Assembly: GCF_900604945.1 (NCBI RefSeq)
Contig: NZ_UWPB01000002.1
Location: 372,001-436,000, forward strand
Source of the DNA: Ruminococcus sp. Marseille-P6503
GTDB lineage: Bacteria > Bacillota > Clostridia > Oscillospirales > Ruminococcaceae
Reading direction: 5' to 3'
Length of the DNA: 64,000 bases
Shown in pieces: positions 29,012 through 37,070 of the stretch; positions within the stretch are counted from its first letter, which is position 1; each line of letters starts with the position of its first letter. The notes under the pieces were generated by a model. That model ran no database searches and was not told where the DNA came from. It saw nothing but the letters and a program-made list of their open reading frames with translations. Made by a program: the position numbers and the translations under genes.

Positions 29012-29812
29012 ATGGAAAGCAACATTAGAAATATAGCTTTAGACGCGGGAGAAGAAAACGGGTATGCTGTGCCGGAGGAATGTGCCGAGAGCGAGAAGGC
29101 TATCGGCGAGTTAAATAAAGAAAATCTAAAGGCTCAGTATGATTTTATCAATCTTATAACGCTGGTTTTTATATTTCTCTGCGCCGCGGCGGTATTTATT
29201 ATTTTTACCAGCAGCAAAAGATACGGCGACGAGGGCAATAAATTTTCCTTAGAACGTCTTGTTTCCGGAGAATATACCGCGGAGATACAGAGCAGATATG
29301 AAAGCAGCCTGCCTTTTCCCAAGCAGATAAGATGGCTTGAGGAGAGGGTATCGCTGATTTACGGAATCGGAAACACTATTTCTGATTCGGAGGGAGTCAA
29401 GGAGCAGGGCGGCGAGGAAATGCCAAACAGCTTCGACGAGCCGGAGCAGAACCGCCACGAGGAAAAAAGCGTTACTACGACCACCGCGGAGGAAAAGAAA
29501 ACCCAGACCAAGAAGCCGGAGGAAACGGCTCCGGTATATAAAACGACCTATAAAAGGACTACTGAGGAAACCACGACGACCACCGAGGAAACGACTACCG
29601 TTACTACAACCAATAACGACGCTCCGCAGGTCAATACAACGGTAACGGTTCCGCCGACAACGGAAAAGAAAACATCGGCTGCTACTACGACTACCACAAC
29701 CAAAAAGCAGACGACCACGTCAGCGACTACGACGACCACGTCCGCTTCGACAACGTCTGCCTCGGAGCAGGTTTCCGATGAAAGCTCTGAAAACGAGGCT
29801 ATGGAGGAATAA
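29012..29812 (+). CDS. DHHW-like N-terminal membrane protein with Thr-rich tail
   Basis: A 266-residue protein. An acidic N-terminus leads to a membrane segment at about 46-66 (LITLVFIFLCAAAVFIIF), then KFSLERLVSGEYTAEIQSRY and LPFPKQIRWLEERVSLIYGI. That text resembles the juxtamembrane part of DHHW/AlgX-type partners of MBOAT proteins. The expected catalytic domain is missing; a Thr/Glu/Lys-rich low-complexity region (about 145-250) follows, outside the membrane. Start ATG 29012 with AAAGG 9 bases upstream. 18 bases after the degenerate MBOAT gene. Confidence 0.75.
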   Translation: MESNIRNIALDAGEENGYAVPEECAESEKAIGELNKENLKAQYDFINLITLVFIFLCAAAVFIIFTSSKRYGDEGNKFSLERLVSGEYTAEIQSRYESSLPFPKQIRWLEERVSLIYGIGNTISDSEGVKEQGGEEMPNSFDEPEQNRHEEKSVTTTTAEEKKTQTKKPEETAPVYKTTYKRTTEETTTTTEETTTVTTTNNDAPQVNTTVTVPPTTEKKTSAATTTTTTKKQTTTSATTTTTSASTTSASEQVSDESSENEAMEE

Positions 29813-29817
29813 TATAA

Positions 29818-30771
29818 ATGACTCAGAGAGAGTCCAACCCCTTTGAATATTCGGACGATAACAAGAGGTATCTGACCTACAGCTACTATCTCAGAAAGAG
29901 ATTCGGGAAAAAGGTTTTCAAGGTTCCGCTGAATATTGACCAGGGCTGTCCCAACCGTGACGGAACCAAGGGGACGGGAGGCTGTATTTTCTGCTCTGCC
30001 AAGCTGAGCGGCGATTTCGCGGGAGATCCCTGCGACGATATAGCGGATCAGTACCGCAAGGTCAGGGCTATGATGAGCCGCAAGTGGCAGGACGGACTTT
30101 GTATTCCTTATTTTCAGGCAGGCTCAAATACCTACGGCGATACCGAAACACTGAGAAGAATGTTTGAGACCGCTCTCGGCTTTGAAAACGCAGCCGGGCT
30201 CAGCATAGCGACCAGAGCGGACTGCATAGATGCCGAAAAGGCTGATATGCTGGCGGAGCTGGCGGAAAAAACATATCTGACGGTGGAGCTTGGATTGCAG
30301 AGTATTCACGATAAAACGGCGGATTTTTGCAACAGATGTCATACCTTTGAGGAATTTCTGTCGGGGTTCGGACTTCTTAAGGAGCGCGGGATCAACGTTT
30401 GCGTTCATATTATAAACGGACTTCCCTTTGAGAATCATGATATGATGGTTCAGACCGCCAGGGTGTGCGGAGAGCTGGGGATACACAGCATAAAAATTCA
30501 TCTGCTGCATATTTTAAGGAATACAAGACTGGCGCGGCTGTATGAAAACGGAGTGTTTGAGGCTATGAGCCGGAAGGATTACGTCGACGTGGTATGCGAC
30601 CAGATAGAGTTAATGCCTGAGGACGTTATAATTCAGAGAGTTACCGGCGACGGAGCGAAGGAGGAACTTATCGCGCCCCTCTGGAGCCTTAAAAAATTCT
30701 GCGTTATGAACGAGATCGACAAGGAGCTTTACCGAAGGGATTCCTGGCAGGGAAAGGCGCTGAAAATATAA
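29818..30771 (+). CDS. TIGR01212-family radical SAM protein (YtqA-like)
   Basis: A 317-residue radical-SAM enzyme. Cluster cysteines are in QGCPNRDGTKGTGGCIFCSA, a spaced CxnCxxC typical of the YtqA/Elp3-like group. It continues with YFQAGSNTYGDTETLRR and VELGLQSIHDKTADFCNR. The substrate is unproven; the partner YtqB-like methyltransferase is encoded at 6360-6926. It starts 5 bases after the preceding gene. Confidence 0.92.
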   Translation: MTQRESNPFEYSDDNKRYLTYSYYLRKRFGKKVFKVPLNIDQGCPNRDGTKGTGGCIFCSAKLSGDFAGDPCDDIADQYRKVRAMMSRKWQDGLCIPYFQAGSNTYGDTETLRRMFETALGFENAAGLSIATRADCIDAEKADMLAELAEKTYLTVELGLQSIHDKTADFCNRCHTFEEFLSGFGLLKERGINVCVHIINGLPFENHDMMVQTARVCGELGIHSIKIHLLHILRNTRLARLYENGVFEAMSRKDYVDVVCDQIELMPEDVIIQRVTGDGAKEELIAPLWSLKKFCVMNEIDKELYRRDSWQGKALKI

Positions 30772-30775
30772 CCTA

Positions 30776-30806
30776 AGCTCACATCTGGATTTGCTCCGAA
30801 TTAAAA
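30776..30806. repeat. Short interspersed motif, copy C
   Basis: GCTCACATCTGGATTTGCTC followed by CGAATTAAAA; matches copies A, B and D. It lies between the two radical-SAM genes. Confidence 0.65.
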
Positions 30807-30866
30807 GGCGGCTGACCAACGCTTTCTGACAGGCTGAAAAATATTTTATTTCCGGGAGGAACAGAA

Positions 30867-31484
30867 ATGAAAAAATCAATGACTTTAAGCTATGAGGTAG
30901 GAAAGGGTCTTTATCTCAATATTACAAATAAATGCCCATGCAACTGCACCTTCTGCATAAGGAACAACGGCGACGGAGCTTACGGCTCAGATCCGCTCTG
31001 GCTGGAGCGTCAGCCTTCCGCCGGAGATATAATTGAGGATCTCAGAAGCAGGAAGCTGGACGAATACGACGAGATAGTATTCTGCGGTTACGGAGAACCT
31101 ACCTGCGAGCTGGAAATTCTCAAGGAAACGGCAAGGTATATACGCTCGGTAACAAATACGCCTATCAGGATCAATACCAACGGGCTTTCCGATCTGATAA
31201 ACAAAAGAAGCACCGCCGAGGAGTTTGAGGGGATCGCCGACACGATCTCAATCAGCCTTAACGCTTCCGACGCCGAGGCTTATGACAAGGTGACCCGTCC
31301 GTCCTTCAAGGGGGTAAACTGCTTTGAGGAAATGCTGGGCTTTGCCGGCAGAGTCAAGAATTATGTTCCCAATGTTATGCTCACGGTAGTTGATATTATA
31401 GGCGAGGAGGAAATAAAAAAATCTCAGGAGATAGCCGACAAAGCGGGTATTCGTCTGAGGGTCAGAGAATATATTGATCAATGA
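30867..31484 (+). CDS. TatD-associated-type radical SAM protein
   Basis: A 205-residue radical-SAM protein. YLNITNKCPCNCTFCIRN gives the CxxxCxxC cluster site, followed by EIVFCGYGEPTCELE, RINTNGL and ISLNASDAEAYDKVTRP. It resembles small stand-alone radical-SAM proteins often next to tatD nucleases, but no tatD is present here. Substrate unknown. GGGAGGAA is upstream of the ATG. Confidence 0.85.
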   Translation: MKKSMTLSYEVGKGLYLNITNKCPCNCTFCIRNNGDGAYGSDPLWLERQPSAGDIIEDLRSRKLDEYDEIVFCGYGEPTCELEILKETARYIRSVTNTPIRINTNGLSDLINKRSTAEEFEGIADTISISLNASDAEAYDKVTRPSFKGVNCFEEMLGFAGRVKNYVPNVMLTVVDIIGEEEIKKSQEIADKAGIRLRVREYIDQ

Positions 31485-31629
31485 TATTTGAATAACCCAG
31501 GAAAAATACCGGGGTCAATATATAAAGGGTGTTTGTACGGTATTTATATAGCGGCGCTTTAAACGTACGGCTTGGGCAATGAGCTGACCGGTCGGCGTCG
31601 GAAGGGAATAAAATCAATGGAAAGAAAAT

Positions 31630-31681
31630 GCGTGTATGCTTTTGCTGTTTTAAGCAGGAAGCATACACGCGGCTTTTTTTC
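31630..31681 (+). terminator. Strong hairpin terminator
   Basis: GCGTGTATGCTT pairs perfectly with AAGCATACACGC, followed by GGCTTTTTTT. Confidence 0.9.
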
Positions 31682-31765
31682 AGCCGATTTTCTGTTAAAA
31701 GCGCAATTAATTCGCTGTACGATTAGAAAATCTGTAAAAAATTGTGTTTTAGACGCGTTTTGTTA

Positions 31766-31794
31766 TTGACAATCACCGTTTTGTGTGATACAAT
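31766..31794 (+). promoter_or_regulatory. hisC promoter
   Basis: TTGACA-N17-TACAAT, 50 bp upstream of the start codon. Confidence 0.8.
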
Positions 31795-31844
31795 ATTTTT
31801 GTTATTATCACTTTAATACATTAAATTCGGAAGGAACGATATAA

Positions 31845-32912
31845 ATGAGCGAAGGGCTTTGGAGAAAAAATCTTATAAATATAGAGCCTTACGTTGCCGG
31901 AGAGCAGCCGGCTTCAGAGGACATACTAAAGCTCAATGCGAATGAAAATCCCTATCCTCCCTCTCCTATGGTCCAAAGGGTAATAAGAGAGTTTGACGCG
32001 GAGGGCTTAAAAAAATATCCCAGCATGGACGCGGCTGTACTGAGAGAGGCGGCGGCGGAATATTACGGTCTGAAAAAGGAAAATGTTTTTGCCGGAAACG
32101 GCTCGGACGACGTTCTTGCCGCGGCGTTCAGGGCTTTTTTCAATTCGGACAAGCCTATCGTATTTCCTGATATAACCTATTCGTTTTATCCCGTATGGTG
32201 CAGTTTGCTGAACATACCCTACAGAACCTTTGCGGTAAACGAGGCTTTTGAAATAAATACGGAGGATTATTATGCTCCTAACGGAGGCGTGGTTATTCCC
32301 AACCCCAACGCTCCCACGTCGGTGGAGCTGGGCAGGGACAGAATAACGGATATTCTGGAGCATAACAGGGACTGTATAGTTATTATAGACGAGGCTTATA
32401 TTGATTTCGGCGGACAGTCGTCGGTTGAGCTTATAAAGAAGTACGATAATCTGGTGGTTACCCAGACCTTTTCAAAATCAAGATCGCTGGCAGGAATGAG
32501 AATTGCCGCGGCGTTTGCGGCTCCGGAGCTAATTGCTTATTTAGACGCGGTCAAGGATTCCTACAACTCATATCCTGTAGACAGCATAGCTTCCGCCGCC
32601 GCCGCCGCCGCTCTTAAAGACCGTGAGTATTTTGAAAAGACAAGGCGGCAGATAATACGGACAAGGGACAGCTTCGCCGAATCGCTGCGCGGCATGGGCT
32701 TTAAGGTTCTTCCAAGCAGTACGAATTTTGTGTTCTGCACTCATCCTGAATTCAGCGCCAGAGATATTTTTGAATATGCAAGATCAAGGAATATATACAT
32801 ACGCTACTTTGATAAGCCGAGAATCGACAATTATCTGCGGATAACTATAGGCACCGACCGTCAGATGAATACGCTTGAACAGGTTTTAAGGGAATTTATA
32901 ATAAAAGAATAA
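31845..32912 (+). CDS. hisC: Histidinol-phosphate aminotransferase
   Basis: A 355-residue fold-type I PLP aminotransferase. KLNANENPYPPSP, AGNGSDDVLA, IPNPNAPTS, VIIDEAYIDFGG and the PLP lysine site TQTFSKSRSLAGMRIA are HisC signatures. It makes histidinol phosphate in histidine synthesis. No other his genes lie nearby, so a related aminotransferase role cannot be excluded. AAGGAACG upstream. Confidence 0.9.
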   Translation: MSEGLWRKNLINIEPYVAGEQPASEDILKLNANENPYPPSPMVQRVIREFDAEGLKKYPSMDAAVLREAAAEYYGLKKENVFAGNGSDDVLAAAFRAFFNSDKPIVFPDITYSFYPVWCSLLNIPYRTFAVNEAFEINTEDYYAPNGGVVIPNPNAPTSVELGRDRITDILEHNRDCIVIIDEAYIDFGGQSSVELIKKYDNLVVTQTFSKSRSLAGMRIAAAFAAPELIAYLDAVKDSYNSYPVDSIASAAAAAALKDREYFEKTRRQIIRTRDSFAESLRGMGFKVLPSSTNFVFCTHPEFSARDIFEYARSRNIYIRYFDKPRIDNYLRITIGTDRQMNTLEQVLREFIIKE

Positions 32913-32945
32913 CGCTTCTTGAGGAAGCATAAAAAAGATCGGATA

Positions 32946-32992
32946 AAAAGGCTGTCAGAAAAATTCTACCTGGCAGCCGTTTTTCTTGGCGT
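32946..32992. terminator. Hairpin between convergent genes
   Basis: GGCTGTCAG pairs with CTGGCAGCC with A and T flanks, overlapping the 3' end of the minus-strand SLOG gene; likely serves hisC. Confidence 0.7.
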
Positions 32993-33422
32993 AGGCTGAA
33001 ATAAACGAATCGCGGCTGTTTTCCGCGCAGATCAGATCGGTGCTTCTGTCGATCATGTATCTGTCCGCCTTTTCATAGGAGTCTTCGCTGAAATGAAAGT
33101 CGATCTGATAGACGGAGTCCGCCTTTTCCTGAATATTGAAGTAACGCTCACGCCATTTTTCAGGCCAGTTGACCGCCTGCTCCTCATAGGGTATGACGAT
33201 TTTAAGGGCTATGAGAAAGTTTTCCTTCAGCGAGGTGAGGACTTCGGCGGAAAATATAGGTATCCCCATTTCGCAGTTGGTATAAAAGGTTTTGATACCT
33301 CTTTTATAGCAGGCGAGAATTTTATCAAACAGGATCAGCTTGTAATTGTTTTCATCCTCTTTTGTAATTGCGCTGTGCAAACCTCCGGCTATGGTGCAGG
33401 CTTTGTTTATCTGTGAATACAT
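32955..33422 (-). CDS. DUF1273/YpsA-like SLOG protein
   Basis: A 155-residue protein. CTIAGGLHSAI, GIKTFYTNCEMGIPIFSAEV, LKIVIPYEEQAVNWPEKWRE and the DRYMIDRSTDLICAE block follow the DUF1273 (YpsA) order in the SLOG superfamily of nucleotide-derivative binders. The usual N-terminal TGHR-type motif is not conserved. Possible NAD-metabolite or cell-division link as for YpsA; unproven. Confidence 0.75.
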   Translation of the reverse strand: MYSQINKACTIAGGLHSAITKEDENNYKLILFDKILACYKRGIKTFYTNCEMGIPIFSAEVLTSLKENFLIALKIVIPYEEQAVNWPEKWRERYFNIQEKADSVYQIDFHFSEDSYEKADRYMIDRSTDLICAENSRDSFISAYAKKNGCQVEFF

Positions 33423-33595
33423 TGAACTTGCAATTAGCTCCTTTCAGCGGCAGGTCCGTTAAAAAAGGACTGCCGGTATTTATAGAATATGCGTCGGTAA
33501 TTCTCTGAAAATCTACGGGACTCAGGCTAAATGCAGTTTTTGCAGTTACCTGTCAGGATTTCAGGGATAATTTTTATTATATCATAAATATTCAA

Positions 33596-33615
33596 TATAC
33601 GCAACTGCGTATAAT
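33596..33615 (+). promoter_or_regulatory. Operator palindrome on XRE gene promoter
   Basis: TATACGCA-AC-TGCGTATA (33596-33613), a perfect 8-bp dyad overlapping TATAAT at 33610-33615. Probably an autoregulatory site. Confidence 0.6.
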
Positions 33616-33658
33616 AAAAGTGGAAAACTTTGTTACAATATCCATAGAGGTGTTGATA

Positions 33659-33901
33659 ATGAAGGTGAAAAACATGGTAGTAAAGAGGATATTGGATTTA
33701 TGCGGCGAAAGAGGTATAACCCTTAACGAGCTTGCAAACCGGTCGGGGCTTACTCCGTCTACGGTTTATTCTATCATGGATAACGACAGACGAAACATTT
33801 CAATAGTTACAATAAAAACTATCTGCGACGGCTTTGATATAACGCTGGGCGAATTTTTCAGCACTGAGGGCTTTGACAAGCTTCAGCAGGAGATAGAATA
33901 A
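33659..33901 (+). CDS. Small XRE-family regulator
   Basis: An 80-residue, almost purely helix-turn-helix protein: VVKRILDLCGERGITLNELA, then NRSGLTPSTVYSIMDND and ICDGFDITLGEFF. No sensor domain. The ATG at 33659 with AGAGGTG is chosen over an upstream GTG frame extension. It likely represses its own promoter through the palindrome above. Confidence 0.85.
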   Translation: MKVKNMVVKRILDLCGERGITLNELANRSGLTPSTVYSIMDNDRRNISIVTIKTICDGFDITLGEFFSTEGFDKLQQEIE

Positions 33902-33936
33902 CGGAGAAAGCTTCCGGCGGCGCCGGTTATAAAACA

Positions 33937-33986
33937 TACCTGGGACAATACCTCGTTACAGCTGTACGGTATTGTCCTAGTTTTTA
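33937..33986 (+). terminator. Terminator between the XRE genes
   Basis: CCTGGGACAATACC pairs with GGTATTGTCCTAG, then TTTTTATTTT. Confidence 0.85.
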
Positions 33987-34009
33987 TTTTATCTGAATTA
34001 CAGATAAAA
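33987..34009. promoter_or_regulatory. Operator-like dyad
   Basis: TTTTATCTG-AATTA-CAGATAAAA, a perfect 9-bp dyad about 50 bp before the second XRE gene. Confidence 0.6.
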
Positions 34010-34057
34010 GTCAATATCTTTACCACGGATATGCCATAATATTTGTGGGTGATGTAA

Positions 34058-34300
34058 ATGTATGAGCATATTAAGGATCTGCGGCAGGATAGAGATCTGA
34101 AGCAGAGGGAGCTGGCAGAATATCTTAACGTTTCTCAGAACACATACTCGCAGTATGAAAACGGCATCATATCGCTTACAGCCGAGCTGCTTATAAAGCT
34201 TGCCCGCTTTTACGGAACCAGCGTAGACTATCTGTTGGGTCTTACTAACGTCAAGGAACCTTATCCCAGAGAGCAAGAGAAAAAGCAGGATTTTCTGTAG
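34058..34300 (+). CDS. Small XRE-family regulator 2
   Basis: An 80-residue Cro/C1-type protein. The HTH is LKQRELAEYLNVSQNTYSQY with the following ENG motif, then AELLIKLARFYGTSVDYLLG. The charged tail has no domain. It may act on the dyads on either side, including the paired sites before the small peptide gene. Confidence 0.88.
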   Translation: MYEHIKDLRQDRDLKQRELAEYLNVSQNTYSQYENGIISLTAELLIKLARFYGTSVDYLLGLTNVKEPYPREQEKKQDFL

Positions 34301-34392
34301 GGTGTTGAAGCGGAATATTATATCTCCCGCTGAATCCCCGAGGTACTAAAGCTTCCGCGGTGAGGCTGCCTCGTCGCGTCAGATGTTAAGCA

Positions 34393-34423
34393 AGCTTACG
34401 TCGGGCTTTGCTCCGAGTCAAAC
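34393..34423. repeat. Short interspersed motif, copy D
   Basis: GCTTACGTCGGGCTTTGCTC followed by CGAGTCAAA, a diverged copy of the motif at 1375, 1595 and 30776. Confidence 0.5.
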
Positions 34424-34426
34424 AAG

Positions 34427-34501
34427 AGTACATAATTTTGTACTATAAATCCGGAAATTTTTTAAACTGTACGGACAAACGTACACCTCTTGCTGTATAA
34501 T
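34427..34501 (+). promoter_or_regulatory. Twin GTAC-N8-GTAC operators and promoter
   Basis: AGTACA-N6-TGTACT (34427-34444) and TGTACG-N6-CGTACA (34468-34485) have centres 41 bp apart, about four helical turns. The second overlaps a probable -35 (CGGACA) for TATAAT at 34496-34501. Confidence 0.65.
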
Positions 34502-34537
34502 TCATTATAGAGGAAATTATACAGGAGGGTGATAGAT

Positions 34538-34648
34538 ATGCTGGAGGTCATAGCTCTGGTTTCGCTGGCGGTAATAGCTGTAAAGAGCATATGCGAATTT
34601 CTGGGTCTGATCGGAATTGACGAGGACAAAAGCGGCAGAAAAGGCTGA
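34538..34648 (+). CDS. 36-residue membrane peptide
   Basis: MLEVIALVSLAVIAVKSICE is followed by FLGLIGIDEDKSGRKG: a single hydrophobic helix with a charged tail. ACAGGAGGGTG lies 8 bases upstream and a TATAAT promoter under two dyads precedes it, so it is likely expressed under repression. Size and layout recall type I toxins or holin-like peptides, but no antisense RNA was identified. Confidence 0.65.
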   Translation: MLEVIALVSLAVIAVKSICEFLGLIGIDEDKSGRKG

Positions 34649-34663
34649 CGCGGATATTTTGTG

Positions 34664-34692
34664 TTGTCAAAAAAGCGGTTTTGTGATATACT
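34664..34692 (+). promoter_or_regulatory. rmuC promoter
   Basis: TTGTCA-N17-TATACT, 82 bp upstream of rmuC. Confidence 0.7.
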
Positions 34693-34774
34693 TGAAAAGG
34701 ACGCCGCAAGGTGTCTGTATGTAAGAAATACGCTATGAAACGGAGGAACAGCCCTTATAAAAGGGGGACGTAAA

Positions 34775-36103
34775 ATGGATACTGCGATTTTGATAATACT
34801 TATTTTGTGCGCCGTTATGCTGGTTATTCTTATTTTAAAGCAGAACGGCGGTAAGACCGAGGAGGAAACGGCTTCAAGGCTTGAAAAGATGCAGTCGGAG
34901 CTGACTCAGCAGCAGAGCCGCCTCAGGCAGGAGCTTTCGGCGGGCGTTTCAAATTCCATAGGAACCATGAGCGGAATGCTTTCTGAGAATCAGAAAAGCT
35001 TTGCCGAGGGTCAGGACAGACGTCTGGCGGAAATGGACAGGCATATAGTTGAAAAGCAGCAGGAAATGAATAATTCCGTTCAGGCACAGCTCAAACAGTT
35101 TGAGGAAAGGCTCAAGACCCTCGAAACTACCAATCAGCAGAAGCTTGAGGATATGAGAGCCACGATGTCAAGACAGCTTGCTTCTATCCAGGAGGACAAC
35201 GCCAAGCAGCTGGATAAAATAAGAGGTACGGTGGACGAAAAGCTTCAGGAATCCCTGGAAAAGAAAATGAACGAATCCTTTAAGCTTGTAAGCGAAAGGC
35301 TGGAGCAGGTATACAAGGGACTGGGCGAGATGCAGAGCCTTGCTTCCGGAGTGGGAGATCTGAAAAAGGTGCTTTCAAACGTAAAGACAAGGGGTATTTT
35401 GGGAGAGATCCAGCTGGGGGCGATATTGCAGGAGATACTTACTCCCGAGCAGTATGAAACAGAGGTCGCGACAGTTCCCGGCAGCAGGGAGCGCGTCGAG
35501 TTCGCGGTCAGACTTCCCGCCTCGGACGGAGGAGAGCATATTTATCTTCCTATAGACAGCAAATTTCCGGGGGACACCTACGCCGCGCTTCAGGAAGCCT
35601 ATGAAAGCGGCAGCGCGGACGCGGTCAAGGCGGCGTATAAAAATCTTGAGGGTATCATTAAAAAATGCGCCAAGGATATTCACGATAAATATATCTGTCC
35701 GCCGTATACGACCAATTTTGCTATTATGTTCCTGCCCTTTGAGGGGCTGTATGCAGAGGTGGTGAACCACGGGCTTGTAGAGGCGCTGCAAAGGGATTAC
35801 AGCATTAATATAGCAGGGCCCTCGACGATGGCGGCGATGCTTAATTCTTTGCAGATGGGATTTAAGACCTTGCAGATACAAAAGCGCAGCAGCGAGGTAT
35901 GGCAGGTTCTGGGCGCGGTCAAGACGGAATTCGGCAAGTTCGAGGAGGTTCTTTCCTCCGCCAGAAACCGTATACGTCAGCTGGACGACGATCTTGACAA
36001 GCTTGTGGGCGTAAGGACCAGAGGAATCAACCGAAAGCTGAGGGAGATCGAACAGCTTGATTCCGTGCAGGCGGAAAAGCTGCTTTCAATAAACGACGAT
36101 TGA
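34775..36103 (+). CDS. rmuC: DNA recombination protein RmuC
   Basis: A 442-residue protein. An N-terminal membrane anchor (AILIILILCAVMLVILIL) leads to a long Gln/Glu-rich coiled coil (about 30-200). The RmuC nuclease-like domain follows: TRGILGEIQLGAILQEIL, LPIDSKFPGDTY and FAIMFLPFEGLYAEV. RmuC limits inversions at short repeats. Flanked by its own promoter and terminator. Confidence 0.95.
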   Translation: MDTAILIILILCAVMLVILILKQNGGKTEEETASRLEKMQSELTQQQSRLRQELSAGVSNSIGTMSGMLSENQKSFAEGQDRRLAEMDRHIVEKQQEMNNSVQAQLKQFEERLKTLETTNQQKLEDMRATMSRQLASIQEDNAKQLDKIRGTVDEKLQESLEKKMNESFKLVSERLEQVYKGLGEMQSLASGVGDLKKVLSNVKTRGILGEIQLGAILQEILTPEQYETEVATVPGSRERVEFAVRLPASDGGEHIYLPIDSKFPGDTYAALQEAYESGSADAVKAAYKNLEGIIKKCAKDIHDKYICPPYTTNFAIMFLPFEGLYAEVVNHGLVEALQRDYSINIAGPSTMAAMLNSLQMGFKTLQIQKRSSEVWQVLGAVKTEFGKFEEVLSSARNRIRQLDDDLDKLVGVRTRGINRKLREIEQLDSVQAEKLLSINDD

Positions 36104-36160
36104 TACGCTTTATAATTTTTATGAAAGCGGGCTGACGGCGCAAAGGCTCTATATAATATT

Positions 36161-36192
36161 AAAAGGACAGATCGCAGTGATCTGTCCTTTTT
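36161..36192. terminator. Bidirectional terminator
   Basis: AAAAGGACAGATC-GCAGT-GATCTGTCCTTTTTTT, between convergent rmuC and the minus gene ending at 36193. Confidence 0.9.
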
Positions 36193-36579
36193 TTAGTCCG
36201 GAGTATTTTTGTCCGTCCGTATCTCGTTTTGAACGGGGTAGGAAGGATTTGAAAAGGGATAAAGCTCTTTGTAGGAATCGAAGCTTTCTGTCGACTGATC
36301 TGAGCCGGAGGGAATAAGACCTGTGCAGTCGTTTGCCGAACAGGAGGGATTATAGGCTTCAAACGGAACGGTCCTGCTGTCGGGAGAATTTTTTCTATAG
36401 CGTCCGGCGCAGAGGGCAAGCTCTTCAAAGGTTTCAATATCGCGCTCCAGCAGGCTGCTTTGCAGCTCGGGAGAAAGAGAATTGAAAAATTCACGGCTGG
36501 AGGAGTCCTTTCTGATAAGGTCGCTGAGCGACGAAATGTTTTCTGGCATATAGATTGCAATGCTCCCGTACGAGAGCAT
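36193..36579 (-). CDS. Uncharacterised small protein
   Basis: 128 codons from ATG 36579 or 118 from ATG 36549. The N-terminal part is helical and conserved-looking (YMPENISSLSDLIRKDSSSR, then EFFNSLSPELQSSLLERDI). The rest is Ser/Pro/Tyr-rich and disordered. No family recognised. AGAAAGGAGG ends one base before ATG 36579, too close for that start, and a 22-bp near-perfect palindrome lies between the two starts, so the true start is uncertain. Confidence 0.6.
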   Translation of the reverse strand: MLSYGSIAIYMPENISSLSDLIRKDSSSREFFNSLSPELQSSLLERDIETFEELALCAGRYRKNSPDSRTVPFEAYNPSCSANDCTGLIPSGSDQSTESFDSYKELYPFSNPSYPVQNEIRTDKNTPD

Positions 36580-36580
36580 T
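36559..36580. repeat. 22-bp palindrome at a start codon
   Basis: AATGCTCCCGTACGAGAGCA plus TT: 10 of 11 base pairs match. It spans ATG 36579 of the minus-strand gene. In RNA it would form a hairpin just after the ribosome site. Confidence 0.7.
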
Positions 36581-36624
36581 CCTCCTTTCTTGATTATGCT
36601 ATGCCTTTTTATTATTCGCGTCAT

Positions 36625-37070
36625 GCGAAATTTTAAACATGAAATTTTTAAAAACGCGGCAGACTGTTTTGATCAGCCAAAATATCTGAGCTGTAAAAAA
36701 CAAAGAAAACCAGAGATAATATGCGATTAAACGAGTATCAGTGAGATATATTGATTTTTTCTGTTGTTTTAATTTAAATGGTCTCAGGATTAAGTTTGCG
36801 GTTCATATGAACTTATGATACAATCATAGTATCGTAAGACACGAGGACAGGAACTAAAAGAATGTGAATTACGAAAAAATAAAAGATCCGAACGGCGCGG
36901 GGTGAGACGGAAATTAACGGCGCCGTAGGGATCCGCGGGGAGAACTGCCGGCGGCTGTGCAGGCCGGCGGAAGATACAAGCTGACATAGAAAAAGCGGCT
37001 GTACAGCCTTGTACGGCAGTCGAACTGAAGGGAACAGCAAAACGGAGAGATCAGACAGCTAAAGAAAGGG
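36625..37070. other. Regulatory gap and structured leader
   Basis: No gene. It contains GTTCATATGAAC (36801-36812), the promoter and dyad described next, and a GC-rich leader of about 240 nt with inverted segments such as CCGGC-N9-GGCCGG and CGGCGC...GGCGCCG. Confidence 0.5.
36796..36838 (+). promoter_or_regulatory. Promoter with overlapping dyads
   Basis: TTGCGG-N17-TACAAT. The dyad CTTATGATAC-N7-GTATCGTAAG (36812-36838, one mismatch) covers the -10 box, and the perfect palindrome GTTCATATGAAC lies in the spacer. Confidence 0.6.

Larger units (their letters stand above)
31485..31844. other. Intergenic with terminator and hisC promoter
   Basis: Holds no gene. It contains the terminator at 31630-31681 and the promoter at 31766-31794, described separately. 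Confidence 0.6.

Noticed and set aside
29548-29739. Val-rich minus-strand frame
   Set aside because: Antisense image of a Thr-rich coding tail.
36790-37040. Minus-strand frames in the DUF1836 leader
   Set aside because: No starts with ribosome sites; region reads better as promoter and leader.
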